Of a stretch of 40,919 nucleotides of DNA, positions 9,021-17,898 are shown in pieces. The first letter of the stretch is position 1; every line of letters begins with the position of its first letter. The stretch comes from CAZZCN01 sp964652975 (GTDB lineage: Bacteria > Bacillota > Clostridia > Saccharofermentanales > UBA5734): the NCBI GenBank assembly GCA_964652975.1, contig CAZZCN010000018.1, forward strand, positions 1 to 40,919, in the 5' to 3' direction. The position numbers and the translations under genes were made by a program. The notes beneath the pieces are model-generated. The model was given only the letters and a program-made list of their open reading frames with translations. It was not told where the DNA came from and searched no databases.

Positions 9021-9512
9021 ATGGAATGGTTAGAAACTTTATTCAGTGGGCAGTCATTGGCAATGCTGGGAGCAGCTTTGGCAGCAGGTCTTGCAGGCAT
9101 GGGTTCGGCAAAGGGTGTAGGAATAGTCGGTGAAGCAGCTGCAGGGGTTGTTACTGAGGATCCTACAAAATTCGGTAAGACTCTTTTATTGCAGGCATTA
9201 CCGGGAACACAAGGTATTTATGGAGTTCTTATTGCATTTTTGATTATGACAAAGATAGGACTTATAGGCGGAGCTGCTGTACCATTAACTGTTCAGCAGG
9301 GATTTTTCATTTTCATGTCGGCACTTCCGATAGCACTTGTTGGATTTTATTCTGCAATCGCTCAAGGAAAAGCAGCGGCTGCCGGTGTCATGATCATAGC
9401 AAAAAGACCTGAAGAGATAGCAAAAGGTATGATTTATGCGGCAATGGTCGAGACATATGCAGTTCTCTCTCTGCTGGTATCATTCCTTATGCTTAACGGC
9501 ATAAAACTGTAA
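9021..9512 (+). CDS. ntpK: V-type ATPase rotor-ring subunit K (c subunit), Na+-type site
   Basis: This 163-residue proteolipid has four transmembrane helices from two fused hairpins. The ion-binding carboxylate is kept only in the second hairpin (Glu144 in AAMVETYAVL), as in E. hirae NtpK. The other residues known to hold Na+ in E. hirae (Leu61, Thr64, Gln65, Gln110, Glu139) are all present here as Leu60, Thr63, Gln64 (LPGTQGIYG), Gln115 (AIAQGK) and Glu144. I therefore infer Na+ rather than H+ specificity. The spacing of 1 base after ntpI and 15 bases before ntpE indicates a single transcript. Confidence 0.93.
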   Translation: MEWLETLFSGQSLAMLGAALAAGLAGMGSAKGVGIVGEAAAGVVTEDPTKFGKTLLLQALPGTQGIYGVLIAFLIMTKIGLIGGAAVPLTVQQGFFIFMSALPIALVGFYSAIAQGKAAAAGVMIIAKRPEEIAKGMIYAAMVETYAVLSLLVSFLMLNGIKL

Positions 9513-9527
9513 GCAGGGTGTATACTG

Positions 9528-10124
9528 ATGAACGGTATTGATAAAATTACAGAAAAAATTAAAAATGACGCACTTGAAGAAGCCGGTGTGATTATTGATG
9601 CAGCCAAAGCCGATGCCCAGAAGACCATAGACAAGTTCAAAGCAGACGCAGCTGCCGAAAAAGACAAAATCGGCAGACAGACAGAGCTTAGAAAACTTGA
9701 GATTGTAAAGCATCAGGACGACATGGCACATCTTGAAGGTCGCAAGCAATTATTATCAGCCAAGCAGTCTGTTTTGGATGATGTATTCAAGGAAGCCTTC
9801 AAAACAATTAGAAAACTGGAAAAGGCGGAGTATATTGACTTTTTATCCGGTATGGCATTTAAAACTTCATTAAATGGAATAGATGAGATAATTCTATCCG
9901 CTGCAGACAGAGAATCCTACGGTGCTGACATCGTAGCCAAAGCCAATCGATTATTGGAAAGCAGTGGCAAAAATGCTTCACTTGTCTTATCTGACGAGGT
10001 CAGAGACATTGACGGCGGCTTGATACTAAGGACCGGTAATATCGAAACCAATTGTACATTTGATGTTCTTTATGATATTGCCAGAGGCGAACTCACAACC
10101 GAGGTTGCAGGTATACTTTTTTAG
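9528..10124 (+). CDS. ntpE: V-type ATPase peripheral-stalk subunit E
   Basis: This 198-residue cytoplasmic subunit of the peripheral stalk links the catalytic head to subunit I. The N-terminal about 90 residues are charged, Ala-rich and helical (coiled coil with the NtpF product). The C-terminal half is the globular head-binding domain, with the family-typical DGGLILRTGNIETNCTFD near the end. The length matches bacterial E subunits. It lies in the fixed position K-E-C. Confidence 0.9.
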   Translation: MNGIDKITEKIKNDALEEAGVIIDAAKADAQKTIDKFKADAAAEKDKIGRQTELRKLEIVKHQDDMAHLEGRKQLLSAKQSVLDDVFKEAFKTIRKLEKAEYIDFLSGMAFKTSLNGIDEIILSAADRESYGADIVAKANRLLESSGKNASLVLSDEVRDIDGGLILRTGNIETNCTFDVLYDIARGELTTEVAGILF

Positions 10125-10130
10125 GGGGTA

Positions 10131-11132
10131 GTGATTCAGGTGTCGGATACAACAGATTTTCTTTATGCTACGGCAAGAATACGTGCACTTGAGATGTCAT
10201 TCATCAATTATGATAGAATGGAGCGCATGCTGACGGCTAAAACTAACGATGAGGCTTTAACAGTATTGGCTGAATGCGGCTATGGCGAAGTGCACTTGAC
10301 ATCTTCTGCCGACATTGAGAGTATTATATTGAATCAGCGGCTTAAAACTTATGATCTCATAGAAAAGCTTGTTGTTGACAGAAGCATTCTTGATATTTTC
10401 AAGATTAGATACGATTACCATAATATTAAAGTCATAATAAAATCTGCAGATGAGAATATTTCACATCTTTTAATTAACACCGGACGTATAGACACCAGAT
10501 TCCTGGAGATTGTGATAAGAGAATCGGATTTTTACAAATTGAATACGACCATGGCAAAGGCGGTGGTGGATTCAAGGGAAGTTCTTTCAAGAACAGGCAA
10601 TCCACAGCTTTCAGATTTCATACTTGATCGTGCGGCTTATGCAGAAATGCTCGGCGTTGCCGAAAAGACCAATAGCAGATTTATTTTGAATTATGTAAAA
10701 TTGTTAATTGATGTTAACAATCTGCGTTCGTTTATCCGATGTTCACGAATGAACAAGGGAAGTGATTTGCTTAAGAATGCGCTGTTCGAGGGCGGAGAGA
10801 TAGATGTTGCTCTTTTAATTGCCGCAGTCGATGATGCATCCTTCAAAGCCGAAAGCATCTATGCATTGTCAAAGCTCGAAAATGCCGCCACAGTTGGCGA
10901 CTCCGCGCTTAACGGCGAAAAATCACTGACTGTTTTTGAGAAAGTGTGCGACGATGTTCTAGTGGATTACCTGAAAAGCGCCAGATATGTGTCATTCGGT
11001 GAACAGCCGATATTTGCATACGTTGCAGCAAGGGAATCAGAATTCATGACAGTTAGAACGATATTCTCTGGAAGACTTGCAAATGTAGATACTGATTTGA
11101 TACGTGAAAGGTTAAGGAAAGCCTATGTATAA
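10131..11132 (+). CDS. ntpC: V-type ATPase subunit C (d-type)
   Basis: This 333-residue, mostly helical subunit sits between the central shaft and the rotor ring. The N-terminal YATARIRALEMSFINYDRMERM segment is typical of the family. The start is uncertain: GTG at 10131 lies only two bases after the GGGGG at 10124-10128, whereas GTG at 10140 gives a spacing of 11 and starts VSDTTDFLYA. The true start could be either. The gene ends inside ntpG with an 8-base overlap, consistent with coupled translation. Confidence 0.9.
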   Translation: MIQVSDTTDFLYATARIRALEMSFINYDRMERMLTAKTNDEALTVLAECGYGEVHLTSSADIESIILNQRLKTYDLIEKLVVDRSILDIFKIRYDYHNIKVIIKSADENISHLLINTGRIDTRFLEIVIRESDFYKLNTTMAKAVVDSREVLSRTGNPQLSDFILDRAAYAEMLGVAEKTNSRFILNYVKLLIDVNNLRSFIRCSRMNKGSDLLKNALFEGGEIDVALLIAAVDDASFKAESIYALSKLENAATVGDSALNGEKSLTVFEKVCDDVLVDYLKSARYVSFGEQPIFAYVAARESEFMTVRTIFSGRLANVDTDLIRERLRKAYV

Positions 11133-11436
11133 GATAGCTGTTCTGGGTGACAATGAAAGCGTTCTGGGATTCAAGGCTCTTGGGCTTGACGTTTTCCCCT
11201 GTGACAACAGCAAGGCAAAAGATTTATTGCACGATCTGGCAAAGCAGAATTATGCAGTTATTTATATTACCGAGCAGATAGCAAAAGAAATAAAACCGGA
11301 AATTGACGAATACAAAGACAGTCTTACTCCTGCGATAATACTAATTCCATCAAAGGAAGGCAGTCTTGGAATCGGTATGAATAATGTACGGATTTGCGTT
11401 GAACGTGCAGTCGGAGCGGACATACTCGACAAGTAA
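11125..11436 (+). CDS. ntpG: V-type ATPase central-shaft subunit F (E. hirae NtpG)
   Basis: This 103-residue Rossmann-like small subunit binds subunit D in the central shaft. Family features are the N-terminal YKIAVLGDNESVLGFKALG and the YAVIYITEQIAKEI motif. The ATG lies within the last codons of ntpC. Most V-ATPase operons continue directly into subunit A. Here 150 bp follow, made of two degenerate repeats of this gene's own 3' end. Confidence 0.92.
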   Translation: MYKIAVLGDNESVLGFKALGLDVFPCDNSKAKDLLHDLAKQNYAVIYITEQIAKEIKPEIDEYKDSLTPAIILIPSKEGSLGIGMNNVRICVERAVGADILDK

Positions 11437-11572
11437 TGAAAGCCAAATTTTGTAAATGCATTGAACATGCATTCAAAGTGGATATGATAGACAAGAAATA
11501 TAAACCAAATTGTAGATTTGTTTCAGATTTGCAGTAGGTGCGGATATAGTAAACAGGTAATTGAAGAAAGAG
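11385..11572 (+). repeat. Three degenerate tandem copies of the ntpG 3' end
   Basis: Unit 1 (11385-11450) is the authentic 3' end of ntpG with its stop and some trailer. Units 2 (11451-11510) and 3 (11511 to about 11572) align with it throughout. Each begins TGTA; the TTGAAC.TGCA.TC core recurs in unit 2, and TTGCAGTAGGTGCGGATATA in unit 3 matches GTGCAGTCGGAGCGGACATA in unit 1. The trailer AAAGCCAAATT of unit 1 recurs as AAACCAAATT in unit 2. Unit 3 even encodes AVGADIVNR-stop, against AVGADILDK-stop in the gene. The copies are out of context and probably untranslated. They fill the ntpG-ntpA spacer. Confidence 0.8.
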
Positions 11573-11586
11573 AGTTGATATTGATT

Positions 11587-13359
11587 ATGGATAAAGCAAC
11601 AATAGTTAAGGTGTCAGGGCCTCTCGTAGTAGCCAAAGGACTAAGCCATGCCAATATGTTTGACGTAGTTGGCGTAGGTCCGCAGCGTCTTATAGGCGAG
11701 ATAATTGAGATGAGAGGGGACAACGCATCAATCCAGGTTTACGAAGAAACAAACGGACTGGGTCCTGGGGACGAGGTTGTTTCAACAGGATTTCCTTTGT
11801 CTGTGGAGCTGGGGCCTGGACTAATCGAAACCATATATGATGGTATTCAAAGACCACTTGAAGAGATAAGAAAAATTTGCGGCAGCAACATTAAGCGTGG
11901 AATAAGCGTCCCGTCTCTGAATCGCGAAAAGAAGTGGAGTTTTACACCAACCGTTGCAGTTGGTGATAAAGTAATTAGCGGGGACATAATTGGAACGGTA
12001 GAAGAAAACATCGTTATAACCCACAAAATAATGATACCGGCCAATATTTCGGGAACCATCATTAAAATCGAATCAGGTGAATTTACAGTTGAAGAAACTG
12101 TTGCACTTCTGACTGATGATAAAGGTCAGGAAGTAAAGTTACAGATGATGCAAAAATGGCCGGTCCGTAGAGGCAGACCGTATGAGCAGAAGCTTCCGCC
12201 GACGATACCGATGCTTACCGGACAGAGGGTAATTGATACGCTTTTCCCGCTTGCAAAGGGAGGAACAGCTGCTGTTCCGGGACCGTTTGGAAGCGGTAAG
12301 ACCGTTGTTCAGCACCAGCTTGCAAAGTGGTCTGATGTCGATATAGTTGTATATATCGGTTGTGGTGAGCGTGGAAACGAAATGACAGACGTATTAAGAG
12401 AGTTTCCTGAACTGATCGATCCTAGAACCGGTGAGAGTCTGATGAAAAGAACAGTCTTGATTGCAAATACATCAGACATGCCCGTCGCAGCCCGTGAAGC
12501 ATCTATTTATACAGGAATAACAATCGCCGAATATTTCAGAGACATGGGATATGAAGTAGCGGTTATCGCCGACTCAACTTCAAGATGGGCAGAGGCGCTG
12601 AGAGAAATGTCAGGTCGACTGGAGGAAATGCCCGGTGAAGAGGGGTATCCTGCATATCTGTCATCAAGACTAGCTCAGTTTTACGAAAGAGCAGGAAGAG
12701 TCGTATGCAAAGGAAGCGATAAACGCGAGGGTTCACTTACAGCCATTGGAGCTGTTTCCCCTCCAGGTGGAGACATATCAGAGCCTGTCTCTCAGGCGAC
12801 ACTCCGTATTGTTAAAGTTTTCTGGGGTCTAGACAGCCAACTGGCATATAAGAGACATTTCCCCGCCATCAACTGGATGCAAAGCTACACTCTTTATGCG
12901 GACAGGCTGGAGCCATGGTTCAATGAGAATATCAATCCGGAATTTAAAAGCCAGCGTGACCAGGTGCTGCATCTTTTACAGAATGAAGCCGAGCTTGAGG
13001 AGATAGTACGACTGGTCGGAGTTGATGCATTATCCTCGCAGGACAGACTCATACTTGAGACAACGCGAATGATCAGAGAAGACTTTTTGCAACAGAATGC
13101 TTTTATGGACGAGGACTCCTACACACCCCTTACCAAACAATATAGTTTAATAAGACTCATCCTTACATTTTATACCAAAGGAAATGAAGCGATAGCAAAC
13201 GGTGCTGATATGAACAAACTCTTTGGTTTGAAGGTAAAGGAGCGAATAGGCAGAGCAAAATACATTCCGAACGATGAAAGTGAGCAAATGATTCAAGAGA
13301 TCGAAAAAGAACTGATTTCGCAGATCAAATCACTATATGAAGGAGGGGACGAGGAGTAA
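11587..13359 (+). CDS. ntpA: V-type ATPase catalytic subunit A
   Basis: This 590-residue catalytic subunit hydrolyses or synthesises ATP in the A3B3 head. The Walker A motif GPFGSGKT is at residues 232-239. The conserved SNTSDMPVAARE-type segment (ANTSDMPVAAREASIYTG) and the ADSTSRWAEALREMSGRLEEMPGEEGYPAYL region follow. The long non-homologous insert that distinguishes A from F-type beta subunits is present (about residues 115-190). Start: ATG at 11587 (MDKATIVKVSGPLV) fits family alignments. The ribosome site is weak (AGAAAGAGAG, 11565-11574), and TTG at 11581 is a possible alternative. The frame extends upstream to 11518 only through repeat unit 3. It ends one base into ntpB. Confidence 0.95.
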   Translation: MDKATIVKVSGPLVVAKGLSHANMFDVVGVGPQRLIGEIIEMRGDNASIQVYEETNGLGPGDEVVSTGFPLSVELGPGLIETIYDGIQRPLEEIRKICGSNIKRGISVPSLNREKKWSFTPTVAVGDKVISGDIIGTVEENIVITHKIMIPANISGTIIKIESGEFTVEETVALLTDDKGQEVKLQMMQKWPVRRGRPYEQKLPPTIPMLTGQRVIDTLFPLAKGGTAAVPGPFGSGKTVVQHQLAKWSDVDIVVYIGCGERGNEMTDVLREFPELIDPRTGESLMKRTVLIANTSDMPVAAREASIYTGITIAEYFRDMGYEVAVIADSTSRWAEALREMSGRLEEMPGEEGYPAYLSSRLAQFYERAGRVVCKGSDKREGSLTAIGAVSPPGGDISEPVSQATLRIVKVFWGLDSQLAYKRHFPAINWMQSYTLYADRLEPWFNENINPEFKSQRDQVLHLLQNEAELEEIVRLVGVDALSSQDRLILETTRMIREDFLQQNAFMDEDSYTPLTKQYSLIRLILTFYTKGNEAIANGADMNKLFGLKVKERIGRAKYIPNDESEQMIQEIEKELISQIKSLYEGGDEE

Positions 13360-14729
13360 TGTTAAGAGAATACAAAACAATCAGTGAAATAGCAGGTCCC
13401 CTTATGCTGATCAAGCAGGTCGAAGGTGTAACCTATGGCGAGCTTGGAGAGATAGAACTGCAAAACGGTGAGATAAGGCGTTGTAAAGTCCTTGAGGTCA
13501 ATGGAAGCAATGCTCTTGTTCAACTTTTTGAAAGCTCAGCAGGGATTAATCTTTCTGAGAGCAAAGTGAAGTTTCTTGGTCATGGTCTTGAACTGGCCGT
13601 TTCCGCTGACATGCTGGGCAGGGTGTTTGGAGGTCTGGGTGCTCCTATGGACGGAGGACCTGAAATACTACCCGACATGCGCCTTGATGTGAATGGCACG
13701 CCAATGAATCCGGCGTCAAGAAATTACCCTGATGAATTTATTCAGACAGGCGTCTCGTCAATAGATGGTCTTAATACTCTTGTACGTGGACAGAAGCTGC
13801 CTATATTCTCAGGATCCGGACTACCACATGCACAGCTTGCGGCACAGATTGCAAGACAGGCAAAAGTTTTGAATAACGACGCAAAATTTGCGGTTGTTTT
13901 TGCAGCAGTAGGAATAACATTCGAGGAAGCTGATTTTTTCATAACAGACTTTAAGAAGACCGGGGCTATCGACAGGACTGTTCTTTTTATCAATCTTGCC
14001 AACGACCCGTCCATTGAGAGAATAGCAACTCCGCGTATGGCCCTTACAGCAGCTGAATATCTCGCATTCGAAAAAGATATGCACGTTCTAGTCATCATGA
14101 CTGATATAACCAATTACGCAGAAGCTCTTCGTGAAGTATCTGCTGCAAGGAAAGAAGTTCCCGGAAGACGAGGATACCCCGGATATCTTTATACAGACCT
14201 TGCAACAATGTATGAAAGAGCCGGTAGAAGACTCGACAATGAGGGCAGCATAACTCTTATACCTATTCTTACAATGCCGGAGGACGACAAAACGCATCCG
14301 ATTCCTGACCTGACAGGATATATTACTGAAGGACAGATCATATTATCAAGAGAAATATACCGCAAAAACATACTGCCACCCGTAGATGTTTTACCATCCC
14401 TCTCAAGACTTAAGGACAAGGGAATTGGCAAAGGCAAAACGAGAGAAGACCATGCGGATACTATGAACCAGCTTTTTGCAGCTTACGCCAGAGGCAAGGA
14501 ATGTAATGAGTTGATGACCATATTAGGAGAAGCTGCTCTTACTGAAATTGACAAGCTTTACGCCAAATTTGCAGACGAATTTGAGAAGCGATATGTATCC
14601 CAGGGATACGAAGTCAACCGTTCAATTGAAGAGACTCTAAATCTTGGCTGGGAACTTCTATCCATACTTCCGAAAAGCGAGCTGAAGAGAATCAGACAGG
14701 CATATATAGACAAATATCTGCCACAATAG
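13359..14729 (+). CDS. ntpB: V-type ATPase regulatory subunit B
   Basis: This 456-residue non-catalytic head subunit has a P-loop position that reads SGSGLPHAQLAAQIARQ, without a functional Walker A, as expected for B. Other conserved stretches are ITNYAEALREVSAARKEVPGRRGYPGYLYTDLATMYERAGR and the TGYITEGQI segment. Its ATG overlaps the ntpA stop by one base. The C-terminal ELKRIRQAYIDKYLPQ has a decayed copy about 3 kb downstream. Confidence 0.95.
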   Translation: MLREYKTISEIAGPLMLIKQVEGVTYGELGEIELQNGEIRRCKVLEVNGSNALVQLFESSAGINLSESKVKFLGHGLELAVSADMLGRVFGGLGAPMDGGPEILPDMRLDVNGTPMNPASRNYPDEFIQTGVSSIDGLNTLVRGQKLPIFSGSGLPHAQLAAQIARQAKVLNNDAKFAVVFAAVGITFEEADFFITDFKKTGAIDRTVLFINLANDPSIERIATPRMALTAAEYLAFEKDMHVLVIMTDITNYAEALREVSAARKEVPGRRGYPGYLYTDLATMYERAGRRLDNEGSITLIPILTMPEDDKTHPIPDLTGYITEGQIILSREIYRKNILPPVDVLPSLSRLKDKGIGKGKTREDHADTMNQLFAAYARGKECNELMTILGEAALTEIDKLYAKFADEFEKRYVSQGYEVNRSIEETLNLGWELLSILPKSELKRIRQAYIDKYLPQ

Positions 14730-14748
14730 TAAAGAGGAGACAAACAAG

Positions 14749-15396
14749 ATGGCTGCTCTGCGGGTGAATCCCACAAGAATGGAATTAACAAGGCTAAAGA
14801 AGCGACTCAAGACCGCCATGCGTGGTCATAAGCTGCTTAAAGACAAACGCGATGAACTTATGAAACAGTTCCTGGAGATAGTCCGTAACAACAGGGCTTT
14901 ACGCCGAAGAGTTGAAGGGGCCTTGATAAATTCCCATGCGAGTTTTACGGTTGCCGCAGCCGTCATGTCACCTGAATTTCTAGAACAGGCGCTGCTTTAT
15001 CCAAAGCAAAGCGTTTCTGTAGATATTTCACTAAAAAATATTATGAGTGTAAACGTACCACAATACAAATTTATCACTTCCAATGAAAACGCAATGGACA
15101 TATATCCATATGGCTTTTCCCAGACATCAGGTGAGCTTGACGATTCTGTCAATGCACTGTCTAAAACGCTAAATGACATGCTTGAACTTGCAAGAATCGA
15201 AAAGGCCGCCCAGCTGTTGTCCCAGGAAATAGAGAAAACCAGAAGACGGGTCAATGCACTTGAGTACGTCGTAATACCACAACTAATAGAGACCATCCGT
15301 TATATCACAATGAAGCTTGACGAAAATGACAGGTCGAATCTGACAAGACTCATGAAGGTGAAGGACATGATGATCGAACAGGCACGAAAAGAGTGA
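14749..15396 (+). CDS. ntpD: V-type ATPase central-shaft subunit D
   Basis: This 215-residue subunit forms the coiled-coil rotor shaft, with long N- and C-terminal helices. The conserved N-terminal VNPTRMELTRLKKRLKTAMRGHKLLKDK segment and the C-terminal RRRVNALEYVVIPQL motif identify it. An AGAGGAG ribosome site precedes the ATG. It is the last gene of the operon. The last codons and the TGA lie inside the left arm of the terminator hairpin. Its 5' end has a decayed copy near 17814-17870. Confidence 0.95.
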   Translation: MAALRVNPTRMELTRLKKRLKTAMRGHKLLKDKRDELMKQFLEIVRNNRALRRRVEGALINSHASFTVAAAVMSPEFLEQALLYPKQSVSVDISLKNIMSVNVPQYKFITSNENAMDIYPYGFSQTSGELDDSVNALSKTLNDMLELARIEKAAQLLSQEIEKTRRRVNALEYVVIPQLIETIRYITMKLDENDRSNLTRLMKVKDMMIEQARKE

Positions 15397-15427
15397 AAAA
15401 ACTTGTTTTTTCACTCTTTTCGTGCCT
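15380..15427 (+). terminator. 22-bp perfect hairpin ending the V-ATPase operon
   Basis: The arms at 15380-15401 and 15406-15427 are perfectly complementary, with a 4-base loop. The left arm includes the ntpD stop codon. The descending arm starts with six T residues. No T-tract follows, so it may act with the next two hairpins, or protect the mRNA 3' end. Confidence 0.7.
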
Positions 15428-15430
15428 GAG

Positions 15431-15470
15431 AAAAACCATTTGACAGCATATAAGCAATCAAATGGTTTTT
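15431..15470. terminator. Second hairpin of the terminator cluster
   Basis: AAAAACCATTTGA (15431-15443) pairs perfectly with TCAAATGGTTTTT (15458-15470) over 13 bp with a 14-base loop. The A-tract and T-tract on the two sides would let it work in either direction. Confidence 0.7.
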
Positions 15471-15534
15471 CATTGCGATTTTGATATTTTCATGGTCGCT
15501 TTTTCATCACAATTGAAAAATCAAATAAAAAGGC

Positions 15535-15567
15535 AAAAGAAGCTGTCTAACCGACAGCTTCTTTTTT
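15535..15567. terminator. Third hairpin, classical intrinsic terminator
   Basis: AAAAGAAGCTGTC (15535-15547) pairs with GACAGCTTCTTTT (15553-15565) with a 5-base loop, followed by further T residues. It is the most canonical Rho-independent terminator of the three. From here to 15773 no gene is seen. A weak TTACAA (15609-15614), 16-bp spacer and TAAAAT (15631-15636) may be the promoter of the next gene. Confidence 0.75.
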
Positions 15568-15773
15568 GCATTATTATTACAGTAGTAGTAAAATTTAGTG
15601 AAAACTGTTACAAATCCGAAATTAAGTGGTAAAATGTGTTGAAATAAGAAGCAGGTTGATTTTTGAATACGATTAAAATTAGGTTTATCAAGGGATTAGG
15701 GTTTATCTAATAACGTATTTGCCAATTTGAAGATTGGGTTTTTATTTACACATAATTTATGAGGAGGTTGTTT

Positions 15774-17660
15774 ATGATAAAGGAGATGTTCACTTCGTTT
15801 AAAGACTCTATACAGAACAAGAAGATATTTTTTATCGCTCTGACCTTTATGATTGTAGGCTTCTTTGTCTCTTTTCTGTATTATAGCGGTACCATTTCTG
15901 CAGACAGGATATCATTGATTTTATGGATGATTTCAATTGTGCTTATAGTCTTTTCATTTTACAATAAATCTGAAGCGAGAGACCCCGAATTAAAAAAGCT
16001 TGTTTTCTTGATACTTGGCGTATCAGCTCTGTACTTTGTGTCACATTTATGGAACTTTAATGCAGCACCGTGGAACTCAAATGGATTGTTTGATGATGCA
16101 GCTTGGGATATCAAATTTGTACTGGAAATGGCACAGAGTAATTCTTCATCGCTTATTGTGAAAGACACTCTGGTCAGTGGAATATCAAGAGAACTTGTAT
16201 TCCATCATTACATTGGAATATGGTTTCAACTTTTCGGATATAATCTGTTGATTTTTAATGTTGCCCTGATATTTTTAGGCTACATTACAGTACTCTTCAC
16301 ATCGTTGCTCGCTTTTAGAATTTTTCGCAGTTATACATACGCAGCAATTGCAGCCATACTGATTAATTTCTTACCGTTGCACTTCACACAAGTTTTTATG
16401 GGACATAGATACGCTATTTGTGCGCCATTGATGATGATTTCCCTGTATTTTCTGTATTATGGATACCAGAAGAGGTCTGTGGTCAGAATTGCCGTTGGCG
16501 GCGTGTTTGCAGGCATTTGTCTCGAAAGTGCTATAATGGGCAAACAATATATTTACGCACTGCTTGGAGCACTTATTTTGTTCTTCATAATAAACCTTAA
16601 GCGAAAAGACAAATTGAAGGAGATTGCACCATTATTTTTAACAGCTGCAGTATCTTTTATAGTTGCAGTAATCCCTTTAATCTCATTTTTCATAACGAAT
16701 CCTGCTCTATATACAATGAGAGAAAGCATGCTGATTAGTGAATTTTTGGCAAAAGTAAAAACAGACGGAGTTAATCCTCTTTTAGAAAATATTAAAATAT
16801 GCTCTGAGACATTTTTTGCCGGTAATACATATCAAAGACAGTTCATGAACGCATATCCAATAATACCCTATTTATTTCTTCCGTTTATTCTAATAGGAAC
16901 TGTAATTTCTATTGTTAAAAAGCATTATTATATATCACTTATGATATTGATTCCTGTTATAGGCTCCTTTGTAGTAATCTGTTTTGATTTCAGAGTATTG
17001 ATTTCGGCTCCGTTCTATGTGCTTTCTGTGGTATTTGCACTTAGCTGGCTAGGCTCTTTAATAAAACCCGAAAAATTAAAGTATATGGCAGTGTTAAGCG
17101 CCACAGTTTTACTTGTAATATCACCTTTGAGGTATATCGGCAATTTATCACAGGATCCCAACGGACAATTCATGCTTCCACATACTTCGGTCGCTGCTTC
17201 AAGGTTTATTCAAGATATCGCAGCAGGTGAGACAAATCCGAAATTTACTATGAAATTCGATGAATTTGACAGAACCGGAGAAAACTCCAAGTATGACACA
17301 CTTGCTGCTACAAGGAATTCTTTCGCTCATGTCAACACCTTTCTGCATAATTTTGACAGCCGCAGAATATTGAACCTTCTAGATAACTTTCCGTATGCAG
17401 GAAAGGCCCTGAAAGTATTACATGGATTTTTCAAAAAGGCTATAGACGAATACAAACCCGCCGGCAAAGACCTGATGATAGTCCTGGAGAAGGGAGAAGA
17501 GATTACCGGAATTCTGGATGCATTGAGTGCCTATGACAAGAAGATGATTGTTGAATACAAGGAAGATATCGACGGAAGCACAATCGAGATGTTCACGATT
17601 AGAATACCTTCTGCAAGTATTGCAGATTTCAAGGCGTTTGTGGCAAAAATGAAAAATTGA
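15774..17660 (+). CDS. Multi-pass membrane protein, probable GT-C-type glycosyltransferase
   Basis: This 628-residue protein has about ten to twelve hydrophobic segments in residues 15-460, then a soluble C-terminal region of about 165 residues. The first extracytoplasmic loop has acidic residues (NGLFDDAAWDIKFVLEM), the layout of GT-C/PMT-like transferases that use polyprenyl-linked sugars. The exact family is not recognised, so a glycosyltransferase role is inference from topology. GAGGAGG at 15761-15767 fixes the start at the ATG at 15774 rather than the upstream alternative at 15759. A shrunken, frameshifted copy lies at 19705-19986. It could act in cell-surface polysaccharide or glycoprotein assembly. 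Confidence 0.65.
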   Translation: MIKEMFTSFKDSIQNKKIFFIALTFMIVGFFVSFLYYSGTISADRISLILWMISIVLIVFSFYNKSEARDPELKKLVFLILGVSALYFVSHLWNFNAAPWNSNGLFDDAAWDIKFVLEMAQSNSSSLIVKDTLVSGISRELVFHHYIGIWFQLFGYNLLIFNVALIFLGYITVLFTSLLAFRIFRSYTYAAIAAILINFLPLHFTQVFMGHRYAICAPLMMISLYFLYYGYQKRSVVRIAVGGVFAGICLESAIMGKQYIYALLGALILFFIINLKRKDKLKEIAPLFLTAAVSFIVAVIPLISFFITNPALYTMRESMLISEFLAKVKTDGVNPLLENIKICSETFFAGNTYQRQFMNAYPIIPYLFLPFILIGTVISIVKKHYYISLMILIPVIGSFVVICFDFRVLISAPFYVLSVVFALSWLGSLIKPEKLKYMAVLSATVLLVISPLRYIGNLSQDPNGQFMLPHTSVAASRFIQDIAAGETNPKFTMKFDEFDRTGENSKYDTLAATRNSFAHVNTFLHNFDSRRILNLLDNFPYAGKALKVLHGFFKKAIDEYKPAGKDLMIVLEKGEEITGILDALSAYDKKMIVEYKEDIDGSTIEMFTIRIPSASIADFKAFVAKMKN

Positions 17661-17698
17661 TTTACTAGAACTGCTTCTGATATATACAGGATTATTTT

Positions 17699-17870
17699 TA
17701 ACCGTACCAGTGACCTGTTTTTGAGCTTGCGAACTTAAAACGAGTTAAATCGAATCAGACAGGAACTTATTAATAAATATATGCAACAATTAGGAAGAAA
17801 AAGGACATTAAATGGTTGTTTTGCGGGTTAATCCCACATAAATGGAATTAACAAGGCTGAAGAAACGCTT
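17699..17870 (+). pseudogene. Decayed copy of the ntpB 3' end / ntpD 5' end
   Basis: The sequence from 17741 aligns base for base with 14682-14806 of the V-ATPase operon: CGAATCAGACAGG matches GAGAATCAGACAGG, and CGGGTTAATCCCACATAAAT matches CGGGTGAATCCCACAAGAAT. AATGGAATTAACAAGGCTGAAGAAACGC then matches the ntpD start. The ntpB-like part has lost its stop. The ntpD-like part starts MVVLRVNPT, then hits a TAA, then continues MELTRLKKR. Weaker similarity to ntpB, with a deletion, reaches back to about 17699. It is not functional, and is evidence of an old duplication. Confidence 0.85.
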
Positions 17871-17898
17871 TTTGTATATAATAAGAAAGGATTTTTGA

